Position numbers and translations under genes: made by a program. Shown here piece after piece: positions 23,842 through 36,100 of a DNA stretch of 64,000 bases; the first letter of the stretch is position 1, and every line of letters begins with the position of its first letter. This DNA comes from Hermatobates lingyangjiaoensis. Lineage: Eukaryota; Arthropoda; Insecta; Hemiptera; Hermatobatidae. The DNA lies in contig JAPFBL010000234.1 in NCBI GenBank assembly GCA_026182355.1, positions 124,001-188,000 on the forward strand, in the 5' to 3' direction. Under the pieces are notes generated by a model. It did not search any database and had not been told where the DNA came from. It saw only the letters and a list, made by a program, of their open reading frames with translations.

Positions 23842-26233
23842 ATGAATGAAGAAGAGTTTAATGATCTTGATTATGAAATAGAACGTATTGTCGAAGAAGA
23901 AGAAAACAATGACATTGGTCCTGGTGAGTTAAAATTTATTCAACTAAATAATTTTGGGCTTTTTTTTTTAATATTGTTTTGTTTGATAATTGTTTTATGT
24001 AGATGAAGCTGTTGAAGTCCCTGATGTTGAAAAAGCTAGAGATGTAAAACCTAAGAAAGTTGTGTTAAATCCTCGTCTAAAATTAGATGATAAGAGGTAA
24101 GAATATCCCTAATATTTTGGTTGCTACAGTGCTGTTGTGTTATAATAGAAACAAAGAAAGATTGTAACGTATTAAACGATTACTTCTCTCAATGATTCAG
24201 TTTATATTAGTACCATAAATATTAGGTTATAGTCGTTTTCTAGCTTGTATTTAGGTAAACAAATGATGCTGCTTTAAAAAAGCCAAGTTATGCCCAGAAA
24301 AGCTCACGGCTTCTATTATTCAATATTCATAAAAAAGGAACATAATTTAATTTAATATTTGATTACTTTTGAATAAATGGTCAATTATTAAGGTTGTGGA
24401 ATACAAGAAAACAAATTTATAGATTGAAAGGACCTCGTGGACTTTCTCAATTAGAACCTCTATTCAAACAAGTGACCCTTAAAGGAAAAGGTTATGAAGT
24501 TCGAGATTTGAATACTGTGATGTCTGTTCTTGAACATTGGTGCCATAGGTTATTCCCAAAAATGACTTTTGATGATTGTTTGGAGAGGATTGAATTTCTT
24601 GGACACAAAAAATCAGTATCTGTAAGTTAATGTACATTTTACTGCTTTACACTTTTGTAATTTTAAAAAAAGCTGCTTTTGAAGTTCTACCATTTTTTTT
24701 AGTCGTACGTTACACTTTTGAGAATGGGTATGAATGATGATGACGTCGTAGCCCCACCCAGATCGCCCTCTCCTGTTAACATTGCTTGACGATGTTGACC
24801 CATTCGATCAGCTGTTGTCGTCTCAAAACAACCAACAGCACAATGTCAGTTTTTATTTAGTAGTGTAATTACAAGTATCTTTGATTTCTTAGTATAATCT
24901 CAATTAATATTTGGAATATATACTCAGTTAGGTTTTTGACTCTGACGAAAACCACTTGTTACGGTTGAAAGATCTGTCTTTTTTCCGTTTTCATTTTGTG
25001 GTTTGATCATTGATTGTTATTGCACGTGTTTGTGTGAAATCTTATTGTATTATATTGTTAAAAGTAGCAGCAGCTTCTGCTCTCACGATTATTGAGCTGC
25101 TGGCCTCGATCTTGCGGGCGATTCTTCTATCTTGCGGTTGGAGCTTCCACATCAATTGTCCAAGGGACATCAATTCATACGACGAGCTTTCGACCATAAT
25201 TACGTTGGTCATCGTCAGGTAAAATTTCCCTTCTGGAAGGATGCTTATATAAACTTCCTTAGTGGGTGTGATTTCTGATTGGTCCAATGAACTTAACTTA
25301 TTGGTCAATCAGAGTACAGGTTTAAGTTTTCGTTCTTATTCCATTTCATGTTAGTCTCTATGTTCCTGTTTATTGGAATGACGAACATTTCATCACCTAG
25401 AGATTAATTGAGAGGTTTCTTTCTTTAATATATAAAGCCTCTAAATATGCAGTTTATCAACATTTTCCTCTCGTTGGATAATACTAGTACCTTGCACAAG
25501 CATTTCTCTGGTTAACTGTACATAGTACTTTTCCTGGGCATGTGGCTTTGGAGCGCCAGCAGCCAAATGAAGGGTTAATCTCCTGGAGAGCTTTGTTGTA
25601 GTCAACCCGATGTACTTTCAGGGCAGGTTCTTACATTCACCTATAGTACAAGTATACTCGTACACCAATATATATAATAAAGTTCAAATATGCAGACAAG
25701 TTACAGAGAGTAAAGAAACACGCTTACTAAATCTAATTTTTGATTTGAACAGTTATCAGGAGAGAAAAGAGAGGGTACCAAGCACTCTGGAGGTTTCATC
25801 AAAGGTGAACCTTGGTGTTACTCTCGGTTTCACCTCTGGGATACTTGGTTTCCCTCTATTCAAAAGTTTGTGTAGACGCTAATCTTTAATAGATCAAATT
25901 AATATTTTAGGCCCCTGTGAATAAATCGAGGGCCTACTAGTCCAGAAGCTAACAAGTAAACAACTGAACTACTTTTTTTTTGCAGTCATTTCTCACAGTT
26001 TCACCAAACCTGTAACAGTCAATATAAACTTAAATTTTCTTCCATTAATTATTAATTTTTTTATTTATTAGAATTTAAGCAATGAACAAAAGGAAAGAAT
26101 GGAAAGGAATCGACTTTTGGCTCAAGAAAAAAGGCTTGCCAACATGAAAGCAAAATATGATAGACTCAACAAACCTGAAAACCTGGATACCAATGTGGAA
26201 TTGTCCTCTGAAGTGCCTGAAATGATTCAATGA
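23842..26233 (+). CDS. TIPIN: TIMELESS-interacting protein (Tipin/Csm3/Swi3 family)
   Basis: Exons: 23842-23923, 24003-24096, 24423-24621, 24703-24844, 26072-26233. About 225 residues are expected, close to the family's usual size. An acidic start is followed by KPKKVVLNPRLKLDD and then the Swi3 domain in exon 3: RLKGPRGL, KGKGYEVRDL, LEHWCHRLFPKMTFDD. Exon 5 is a basic helix (ERMERNRLLAQEKRLANM). TIPIN binds TIMELESS at replication forks and supports checkpoint signalling. Exon 4 is 142 nt although both neighbouring introns are phase 0. The first half reads on from exon 3, while the second half (DDVDPFDQLLSSQNN) is one frame off, with a TGA at 24787-24789 in between. This is either a real lesion or a one-base sequence error. 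An alternative exon 3 acceptor at 24393 would insert ten residues. AATAAA lies at 26386. Confidence 0.88.
24927..25043 (+). repeat. fold-back family E, single arm
   Basis: It is a diverged arm of the family with its core at 24942-24970: CTGACGA, spacer A, AACCA/CGGTT (one mismatch), GAAA. It adjoins the Penelope-like remnant in TIPIN intron 4. Confidence 0.7.
25181..25660 (-). mobile_element. Penelope-like element remnant: GIY-YIG endonuclease end, 3' UTR and hammerhead-like core
   Basis: Minus-strand translation from about 25655 down to 25400 gives KYIGLTTTKLSRRLTLHL, AAGAPK, LTREMLVQGTSIIQ and ENVDKLHI. This fits the C-terminal GIY-YIG endonuclease region of Penelope-like retroelements. 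In-frame stops (one before KYIG, one after LHI) show it is dead, and it is truncated at its 5' side near 25660. Downstream on the same strand, after ~180 bp of UTR-like sequence, lies the core at 25181-25218: CTGACGA, spacer T, stem GACCA/TGGTC, GAAA. It sits in intron 4 of TIPIN. Confidence 0.65.
25700..25990. repeat. repeat fragments in TIPIN intron 4
   Basis: 25700-25790 resembles the fold-back arm at 31860-31905 (family G) in degenerate form. 25858-25910 is repeated at 27229-27287. 25911-25990 resembles the head of the SINE read backwards (ATAAATCGAGGGCC). Confidence 0.5.
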
Positions 26234-28473
26234 CACTATTCATCTATATTTATTTCTCCACATAACAGATTTTTTTTATTACTTTTGTATAATTTGCTCT
26301 TTTAAATCACTCATGTTTATCATTTATAGAGTAAAATATGTTCTTGACATTTAATTTTGAGCATTTTAAATTGTATGGTTACTTAAATAAAGAAGTTAAA
26401 ATACCTGTACTTTATTTTTTTTTTAAATTGTTTAAGTTAGTTTATTATTTCTGTTTGTTTACTCTGATGTAAAAGCAAATATTTACTGTTATTTAATCTT
26501 ACTTTATACAATTTTAAGCAATTCTTGTGGCCTTGATTAAGTAATTAACAATTTAATGTATTCTTATTTTGGAATAAATACATTTCTATAAACTTTGTGA
26601 TTTCTGTATTGAATAATTCATTGATGTTATTTGTATTTTGAATAATTTCTGTTTCCTTTTCCTTTAAATATTTTAAAGGAATTTATGATTCTCAAGAGAA
26701 TATTGGGAATATCTCCGACTATACCGGAATATTGTCGTTATTATGGGTTTATGACACAAATGTGGAAGTTTGAAATTTTCAGGTTACTAAAAGAAAATAA
26801 TAGCAGAATAAATGAAACAGGGAAGGTTGATTAAATTTTTATTTTAAGTTTAAATACTTCTGTTTTAAGATCATACTTGTTTGTATTACAAGTTCGATAT
26901 ATTGAAGAAGAATAGAATATTATTTGATGGTGCAAGAATTATGTTACTTTTCATTTTTTTTTTATACCTTTAATTTTAGTGATGAATAGAAAGAGAGCGG
27001 TGAAATTATTAGTTAATAGGAAGAAGGAAATTTATTTTAAAAAAATATGTAATTCAATAATTTTTCGCGTATAATATTGATTTTTACCTATAAGTAATTT
27101 ACTGTACCTTAAGTAAAGTATAGTCGTCGTTAAAAAATATCCGATGTTAAGATTTTGACAGATTTACATGTTTTGAGGAGACCGAAGTCTGTTCTATGAG
27201 TTTTTTCAATGATGTGGGTGGTTGTTTATTCAAAAGTTTGTGTAGACGCTACAGTCCACAATCTTTAATAGATCAAATTAATATTTTACACAAAAATGGG
27301 CCTTATAGTGTAGATGTGCATCCCCTATTATGCATACAGTTTGGGATCAATTATGCATGATGGGAAAGTCACCTTTTTAGCTAAAATGTGTTTTTGGACA
27401 TTTTTTTCTCTTAAACTACTAAATCTAGAATATTGAATATTATTACAGCTTCATTATTATATTTAGTGTGTAGAATATAAATAATAATATTTTGATTTTT
27501 TGCAATTCATTTCTTTGCTTATTTAATGAAATTCTTCCTCATTGACATTTTTAAATAGTCATAGTAATCAATTAAAATGAGATTTAGAGAATAATATGCA
27601 ATGATTTCGAACACCACTATGTTGGATAACAGATAGCACTTTCAGACAGCGATATCAAGACGTATTCGTGATTCAATTAGAGAAGGGATAAATGAAAGAA
27701 ATTTTTAAAACAACAAAAAAGTTTTTTTTTTTCAACATGTAGAAATGTTGACTTATGAATGAATTTGATTGCTTTTGAGGAGACAAAATCATTATGCTGC
27801 GGACAAGTTGGATATTTTTTTACTTATAGTAAAGTAATGTAGGCAACTCCAGATTTTTTAAAATAAAATAATGCACCTTACATCTCTAGTTAATAACCTT
27901 TTTCCCTTTATGACTGTGACACAGAAATAAATTTTGTAATTGAAAAAGCTTAATTGAACTAACGTTTCTATGTAGCTAGTGCATTTTTGCATTAATTTAT
28001 TTTTTTGTGTATTTTATATTTCTTTTTCATATCTAATTATTTCTTATGATATAAAATAAGAATGAACCAATTATAAAAAACCTTTATTCTGTTTTAAACA
28101 TGAACAAGTCAATAATAAAAGTCATATAATGTTTACTTTTTTAGTTATATATTATTTTGACATTTTAATCAATAACTTATTATTTACGTAATTTTTTTAA
28201 TTATCTTTACTAATAACAAATATTAAATTATCGTTGATTAAAACGATTTATTAAAAAAAAGTTTTCAAAAGATTAAATTATTTAAAAAATTTTTATCACT
28301 TTTAATTTTTAAATACGTTCAAAAAAGTAAAGACTTATTAAAAAATTGTTTAATTTTATCGCAATTGAAATTCAAATTTGAGTTGGCAACTCTGTTTTGG
28401 CCTCCTCAGTACTGGTCCTACATTTAATACTTCGCGTTCTTTAAGAGCTCTAATATAACTTTTTAGCTCCATC
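26234..28473. other. TIPIN 3' UTR and intergenic DNA
   Basis: AATAAA at 26386-26391 is a likely TIPIN polyadenylation signal. 27229-27287 duplicates the intron segment 25858-25910. The rest is AT-rich and without recognisable genes. 28380-28473 is less AT-rich and may be promoter for the exon candidate at 28474. Confidence 0.45.
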
Positions 28474-28525
28474 ATGGAACCTAAACAAGGAAAAGTTCCA
28501 GTATCTGCTTTTAAATTTATATCAA
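28474..28525 (+). CDS. orphan first coding exon candidate
   Basis: ATG is followed by 17 codons beginning MEPKQGKVPVSAFKF and a strong donor, A|GTAAGT. The preceding 90 bp are unusually GC-rich for this window. The exon ends in phase 1 with an A. The PHF14 exon at 38778 begins TG, so joining them in frame would recreate the conserved PHF14 methionine. No other plus-strand exon fitting it was found between 28526 and 38777. It may belong to PHF14, to an unseen gene, or be chance. Confidence 0.35.
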
Positions 28526-29927
28526 GTAAGTAGTTTTAGTTTCTTTGATACATTGGAAATAGAAACTTAATTGTTTGGTTTTTTTAAACTTGGTATCTCA
28601 GTTTATACTACTGTTCATATAAATTTCCTATAATACTATTGGTTTTTATAAATTTTACATGTCTTTTTACTTAGACTTACTATATTGAAATATTAAAGGC
28701 CCAGAAAGTGGTAAAATCTATTTTTGGTTTTTAACGACTGCTTTAAATGGATTATACAATATATTTTGAATGTTATGGCGGCTTGTGTAATAGTCAGTAA
28801 ATTGATGTCCTAAAATATTTGTTATTCTATTTTCAGTGTTTTGTTAATTTTGATTTTTAGCCTATTGATTTTTATTATTAGCAATTGAAAACAATTATTT
28901 TGATAACTAAGTTTTATTTTACTATAATATGTCTCTTTTTAGAGTAATGCATATTAATTCATATAACAAAAAATTAATACACTATGCAATTAATACCTTT
29001 TATTGTAAATTAAAGTATTACTTAATAGTTCTACTAAGATCTTTTAAGAATTTACTTTTTTTGAAATATTAGTAAATGATTATATACATATTGGGAAATA
29101 ATTAAAGGATCAATTACAACAGATTGTATATTAAAGGGAACTTGACGCCTGCGATATTACGAGTGTAAGGTTACTAAGTGATGAAATACTACATGTTTTC
29201 TTTTTGTACTGAAATTAACATCAATTTTTTTAAATTATCTGTAAATGTTTCCTTAACATTTGAAACTTTCGGAAAAATAATGTAAGTTCTAATTTGATTA
29301 GAGTTATCGTAATTATTATTTCAACAAATCTTCAACTATTCTGTAGTTCTTTTGAGCCCCTGACTTATAAAAAGTAGAATACAGAACAATTTAATATTTT
29401 TAAGTTTTATTTTCTTAGACTTTGTTAGTAGTAACTTTTAGTATTTTACGAGTTTTAATTAACATGCTTTAAGAGAAATTTATTTTTAGGGAAATGAACT
29501 GTTGATATAGGTAATTAACACAAAGAATTATTTTGAATATCATTAATTCAAATATATTCAAACTCAATATCTTTGAGTGGCCCAGTCAGTACTTCTTAAA
29601 AAACGATGGTCGTTTCATCGAAACATTTGATATCACTTAGACATTTTTATGGTGGTTTATTCGTCTATCTTCATTTAGTGCAGTCATTATAAACTCTTCT
29701 ATTGGTGGATGTTATTCATAGTACGAAAGAGATTAATTGTATGATGAAATAAAAACGTTTATTAATTTTTGAACTTAGCTACTTAAGTTTATAACAACCA
29801 CCGCTTCCTTCTCAAGTGAAGTATTAAGTTCTTTCTTCACATAGTATTTAGTTATGGTTATAATATTGTACAAAATATTTGCGGTTCAGGTATACTTAAC
29901 ATCATTCGGTATCGATTAATTAAATAG
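28526..29927. other. AT-rich DNA, nothing recognised
   Basis: No exon, RNA gene or clear repeat is supported. Near 29603-29630 a short CGATG/CATCG hairpin followed by AAACA faintly recalls the hammerhead-like cores, but the YTGANRA part is absent. Confidence 0.35.
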
Positions 29928-30235
29928 GTTAGGTTAGGTTACATTTACCATCGCAAGGTAGGATACTCGTGGGCCAAAGATTGGCCTTTTATGATACTAC
30001 ATTGAGAGCCCTACATTTTGAATAACTAAAGTTATAGGGTACAGGTCTTTAACAAATACTTGACATCGAACAGGTTCCAGACTGACGGCTTAATGTCCTT
30101 TCTGAGTTACGAAAGAAATGCTCAGATTTTTTTACGTCCCGCTTGAAGAAATCGAGGGCCAGACTAAGCATCGAATCCTGGATCTACCATTTTAGTGACG
30201 AACCTTCAAGACACCCTTGCTTCTTATTATTAAAC
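29928..30235 (-). mobile_element. SINE, diverged full-length copy
   Basis: A TTAGG tail at the left, then the body and a remnant head are in the expected order, with more substitutions than in the copies at 16125 and 16914. Confidence 0.65.
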
Positions 30236-31734
30236 TAGTATTCATTATTTTGAATAAAAAATATTTGTAATAAAAGTAATTGAAATAAAAAGGACATGTG
30301 TCCTTTTTAGAATTGTGTATTCAAAGTTTTGTCATTACTGAAGAATTCACACCATTCGACGAATCTTAATGAAAATTTCATATTATAATAAAAATCCATA
30401 TTACTTCATGAACGGTGCTGCAGCCGCCCGAGATTAGACTAGATGATTACTTTCTCTACTGCATGAATCGTAAAGATAACTTGAAATAAGTCAGTTCTGA
30501 GCAATTACAGACAAAACGTTTCTTTTATTTATATAGATTGTTAAACACATTTTGTTTTAAAAACTTAACCAAGGTGTAATAATATATTACTTATTATGTT
30601 ATATAATAATAATACATGTGTAATGTAACTCACATATGTAAGTAATAATACACATATCATTATATATTATTAGCAAATTATATCCTAAAGATAAGATGTC
30701 TTTTATTCAATCATTTTTGTTTAGATGAAATTTACATTAGACAAATTGTGTTTACATGAATTCTTCCTTAGATGAATCATACATTATATAAACTTGTTTT
30801 AGATGAATTTACCGGAACTGATGGAACACATAGAATTCGTCGTATTTTTTCAATAGTGGCGGTTTGCCATACTTTTGTAAAGTGTTGAAAAGCCATATGT
30901 ACCATACTATAGGTATAGGTCTTCAGGTGTCATATAAAACCTCTTCGCTCACCACATACATCTTGGACACACTTCCTGCGTTCCCTGCTCAGGGGAACCG
31001 CACAACAGCGCGTCCTTCAGTGATCAGAGAGTGCGGATTTAATAATGCCAAGCATCTAACAAAAACATAATGGGCACCAAGTGATTACAATTCATTAACT
31101 ATGCTTTCGTACTCCCAAATAAAAACAAGTTGTTTCAGTAAACAAATACATATATTAATTTGACCGTTTATTTGAATTATATTCATCACACTATTGTAGA
31201 TTCTTACAATGTAGCCCTAATGGTGTACCGTTCCTCTAACCCACATGTGTATAAGGTTTTATCAGTAAAAATAGGGTCCATATACCTGCTCTTATAGGGA
31301 GTATACGTCTTTCGATGAACCAAGTAGGTAACGTGGCGTTATTTCGTTCGAATCCTCAACTTTTGTTTGTGTTTTCTCAGAAATTGTGTGTAAAATTGAA
31401 AACCCAATTGATTTGTCTTAAATCATTGATAAGGAACAAAAAACAACTATATATTAAATATAAGTATTTATATATTTACATACATATTTTTTTTCATTAT
31501 TACATTGTTTTCTTACATGTGGCTGATGGTCACATATATTTCATAAGCATTTATTTTTTAAATAAATGTTTAGAGGATTTACATCTCTTTTCTGTGTAAG
31601 TGACTTTAAGATTTAAATATATATCTATAAATATTATATCAGTCGCTTATTTAAGAAGTTAATTTAAAGGTATTTCGAGTTTTCTGTAACTTATTTTTAA
31701 ACTAGGAGGTAACATAAACATACCAACCAAAGAC
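30236..31734. other. intergenic DNA, nothing recognised
   Basis: Small ORFs at 30864 and 31315 have no domain or splice support. AT-rich simple sequence dominates. Confidence 0.35.
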
Positions 31735-32706
31735 AAATATAGTTCAATATAGACAAAGAAACATAGAGAAATCAAAAGAACAGACTTACAGACTCTAATT
31801 AAGAGACTGTAATTAACAGAGGGTCTCCAACCGTCTCTGAAGCAGTGCGCTTGGTTTCCCTCTCTTATCTCTCCTGAAGACGGTTCAAACCGAAAATTAG
31901 AGACTGTAAGTGTGTTCTTTTGATTTCTCTATGTTTCTTTGTATATATTGAACTATATATATATATATATATATAGATATATATATCAATGATCAAACCA
32001 CAATAAGAAAATGGGAAAACAAGACTAAGATCTTTCAAACATAACAAGCGGTCTTCGTCAGAGTCAAAAACCCAACTCAGTTGGGTTGAAAGATCTTAGT
32101 CTTGTTTTCCCATTTTCTTATTGTGGTTTGATCATTGATAGTTATTTCACGTGTTTATGTGAAATCTATTTATATATATATACAAAACCAACGAAGATGA
32201 ATCGGGATGTGGTCAGTTTCTTCAACTTTCAATCAAACTCTCATTGCTGACGTTTCGATTTTACTTAAAATCTTTATCAATGACCAGTGTTTGTGTAGTG
32301 TTGACAAGACAGATGAAAGACATCTTTACGCCAACACCGGCCTTTGATAAAGATTTTAAATAAAATCGAAACGTTGGCAATGAGAGTTTGATTGAAAGTT
32401 AAAGAAAATGACCGCATCCCAATTCATCTTTTGTATTTATTTATCCATCACATGGTCGATAATTTATTGCTGTTTATATATATATATATATAAAAAGATT
32501 TCACATAAACACGTGAAACAACAATCAATGATCAAACCACAATAAGAAATGGGAAAACAAGACTAAGATCTTTCAACCGTAACAAGCGGTCTTCGTCAGA
32601 GTCAAAAACCCAACAGTTGGGTTTTTGACTCTGACGAAGACCGCTTGTTACGGTTGAAAGATCTTAGTCTTGTTTTCCCATTTCTTATTGTGGTTTGATC
32701 ATTGAT
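31735..32706. repeat. cluster of four fold-back elements (families G, E, C, E)
   Basis: 31735-31960: family G arms with core at 31874-31895 (CTGAAGA, C, GGTT/AACC, GAAA). 31985-32167: family E with one arm partly deleted. 32182-32437: family C palindrome with cores at 32249-32280 (-) and 32344-32375 (+): TTGATAA, A, GATTTTA/TAAAATC, GAAACGT. 32497-32706: nearly complete family E palindrome with cores at 32571-32599 (-) and 32631-32659 (+). TA-dinucleotide runs separate them. Confidence 0.75.
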
Positions 32707-33143
32707 ATATATATATAATCAAAATTAAACGGTCTCTAAGGCGTTAAATCAAAAATAAGAAAAACAGATAAACAGCGACAAAGATTCACTGCGATTTCCA
32801 CATCTCCTCATGATACTTTTCTTAATTTAGTATTATTTTTTGATTATCCTGATTAGAGTGATTTTTCATAGCTGTATACATTGATTTCACGAACTTGTAG
32901 AATCTTTTCCATCCTAACTAATTATCAGTATTTCCACAGTTATCGTTGTGAGCTCCTTTAATTATTCTATTAAGGTTTTGTGAAAGTTGGTCTTTAGTAT
33001 CTTCAACAATATAAATCACTTTTGCATTCTTTAAATATCTTCACTTTGAATATATGAAACCTATTTCCAGGTTATCTTGAAGGTTAAGTTTCTCTAGTAC
33101 ACTCACTGGATGATAAGGAAAGTTTCAGATTCACATGTCTTCT

Positions 33144-36100
33144 CTATGCTACTGGCTGGAAACGTCTTTGAATCCGTCTAATATGCTGTGAAGAAGCATG
33201 CTCTAATGCTTCTTCAAGCTGCTGTGTCACTCGCACTAAGCTTGCTGGATCTGTCTCTAAAAGAACAGATTTATTTTCATCCTCTTTCATATTATCAATA
33301 CTTAGTTTTAATAGAACATTTGGTTTCATTTGTTCTGGTACTGCTCTCGATCCAAGCTGTAAAAACAATAAACAATTGTTAAAAGAGATTAAAATAAATT
33401 TTAACTTTTTGAAAACAATGTCATTTAACCTTTTTTTTTATATATATATATATATAAAGGAATATTTTTATTTCCAAGTAATAGTTTTTAAAGTATAATA
33501 ATTGGCCGGTCGAATGTCAGCGACAATAACGATTCACAAGGTATGACGGATACTACTAACTTTCGTATGTATTATTATGTAATTTTGTATGTGTATGTAT
33601 TATGTACATATACATAATTTGTACATAATACATTTGCGCTACTGTCATCAGCGAGCACGCAAGCGACTGGCTACCCTGGCTCCATGCCTTTACTTTATTA
33701 CCTTTGTTTATACTATTCAAATTTGAAATTCAAAATTTTTTTTTTTACATTTATTTTTAATATAATTGTGCTGCTGTCATTGGCGAACGCGCAAGCCAGT
33801 GGGCTACCCTGGCTCCATGCCTTTAGTTTATTACCAGTGTTTATATTACGCAAAGCATTTCGGGCAACGAGAAGGCGGACTTGTTAGCCAAAATCGGAGC
33901 CGAAATGCCGTTTATAGGACCGGAACCGGTTTTCCCGCTCTCTACTGCTGGAGTTAGACATCTTATAAATGCCTGGCTGCAGGAGAATTTGAAGAAAAGC
34001 TGGCCGACCTGTCCGGGCAACAGACAGGCCAAGCTGTATATTTTGGGTCCTAGTGTAAAGCGTAAGAAGTTTCTCCTCAGTCTGGGTCGAACAAGGTTGA
34101 GAAATCTCATTGGAATTCTCACCGGTCACTGTAGGCTGAGAAGACATTTACATATCTTGGGTATAGCAAACAGCGCGATCTGCCAAAAATGTGGGGAAGA
34201 AGATGAAACCTCCGTCCACTATGTGGCTGAATGCCCTGCATATAGTCTCCTTAGACTTCAAACATTAGGTTTTAGCACCATAAATATAGATAAGTTAAGG
34301 GAAATGGAATGGAGAAACCTTCTGATCTATATAGAAAGATCAGGAAGATTCTCCTAGGAGTAGGATCCGGGATGCATGGGGAAGGCAAAAAGGGCCCACT
34401 TGGCTGGCCTACTTGCCAGATCTTTGATCTCCCCGCCTTACTACTATATTACGCAAATGTTAAATTAAAAAAAAATTATTTGTTACATTTATATATAATA
34501 CATTTGCACTACTGTCATCGGCAAGCACGCACGACACTTGCTACCCTGGCTCCAATTTTGGGAATATAGTGATAATTTTCTTATATTTAACATTATTCAG
34601 GTAATCAATAATATATATTCAATTTCAGGTCTCTACCTCCACAGAAAATGGGTGAACAAACAAACAAACTCACGAACTTTATATACAATTATATTAGTTT
34701 GTTCAGGACTACAGTCTACTTGATTAACCCTAAAAACTGCAAAGGTTTTTTGTCACAACAGAAAGTCGATGCGGGGGGAGGAGGGAGCAAGGGAAACGAA
34801 AAAAACTATCATGAAATAAAAATCCTTATTTTTCTCTCAATCTGTTCTAAAAATTCAATTTCTTAGTTATAAAAAAACCTGTTGAATGCAAAATATAACA
34901 CTTTAAAGTAAAATTTCAATTTTTATGGAAGCATGAATACTTCAAAAAATAGTTTACTTGCCTCGCCCTCGAGTCGCCATTCTAAATTCTTAAACATTGG
35001 TAACTGAACTGAAGCGGCCAATAAAACATGATTGATATCATTCTGTTTTGCAGATGACAGCTTGCAAATTAAATCAGCTTGATTACTTCCAAATCCTAAA
35101 TCTTTTAGGAATTCTTTGAGCTTTTGCATTGAGACCTGAGGAAAAACAATTCAGTACTAAAACATCTGAAACTGTAAAAACTAGCAAACTTTATATGAAT
35201 ATAAATACTACTAGGTTAGGTTAGGTTATAGTGGCCGTCCCGAGAGAGAACACACATAGGCCTCAAGCTGGCTCCTTGTGATACCACAAAAGAGAATTGG
35301 GGCTATTCTCCCTCGTCCCTGGTCCATTCGAACCATCTCGAGAGAATAATAAATCTAGACAGATCCCTGATACCAGTGGATGATAAGTTCTGAAGATTGT
35401 CAAAGTAGTAGTCTTCTAATGTTTCTTTCCTTCTTTTAGCCAAACCAGGACATTAACAAAGGAAGTGAGAAATTGCCTCTTCCTCTTCCTAGTTCTGGCA
35501 TGCTCTGCAAACATCTCTCGCCTCCATTCATAACCTAGTGGCGTGTTTTCCTATTAGCCAGTGCTCCGTGGAAACAGCGATCACATTGACTACAATTCTT
35601 CTATTCATAGAGAGAAGATCCTTAGTCCTTCTGGAGTTACAAGAATAAATACTACACTATAACAATACCTTATCTGTACCTTAATATAATCACGGAATTA
35701 AAACTACATTTTACAATATCTAATCGCTGCTGTCGATAGATCCAGTACATTGATTTACTTTGCACTCAATTACTGTCTACCGGTCAAAAACATTAACAAT
35801 TGACTTTTTTTTTTTTTTACAAAAATATACCGTCATACGTCAACGATCAGAAATATTGTTATACAATAATACAAAATATCATCGAGTTTACTCTTCACAA
35901 TGGAGTAATACCTAAAACCGGTAGTAGCCTATATAGACAACATACGAAAAAAGACGGATATTGTTATAATATTACTAAATGTAGACCATCATGACTACCA
36001 TGATAGTCTACATGGCTATCATGTAGACGTTATGTCTGTACTATCAAACTCATATATAACCAATTTAATGTTACATTTAGTTTTTATCCATGATATCCAT

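Noticed and set aside
24393..24422. earlier acceptor for TIPIN exon 3
   Set aside because: It is in frame, but it would insert ten residues before RLKGPRGL, where relatives have none; kept only as an alternative.
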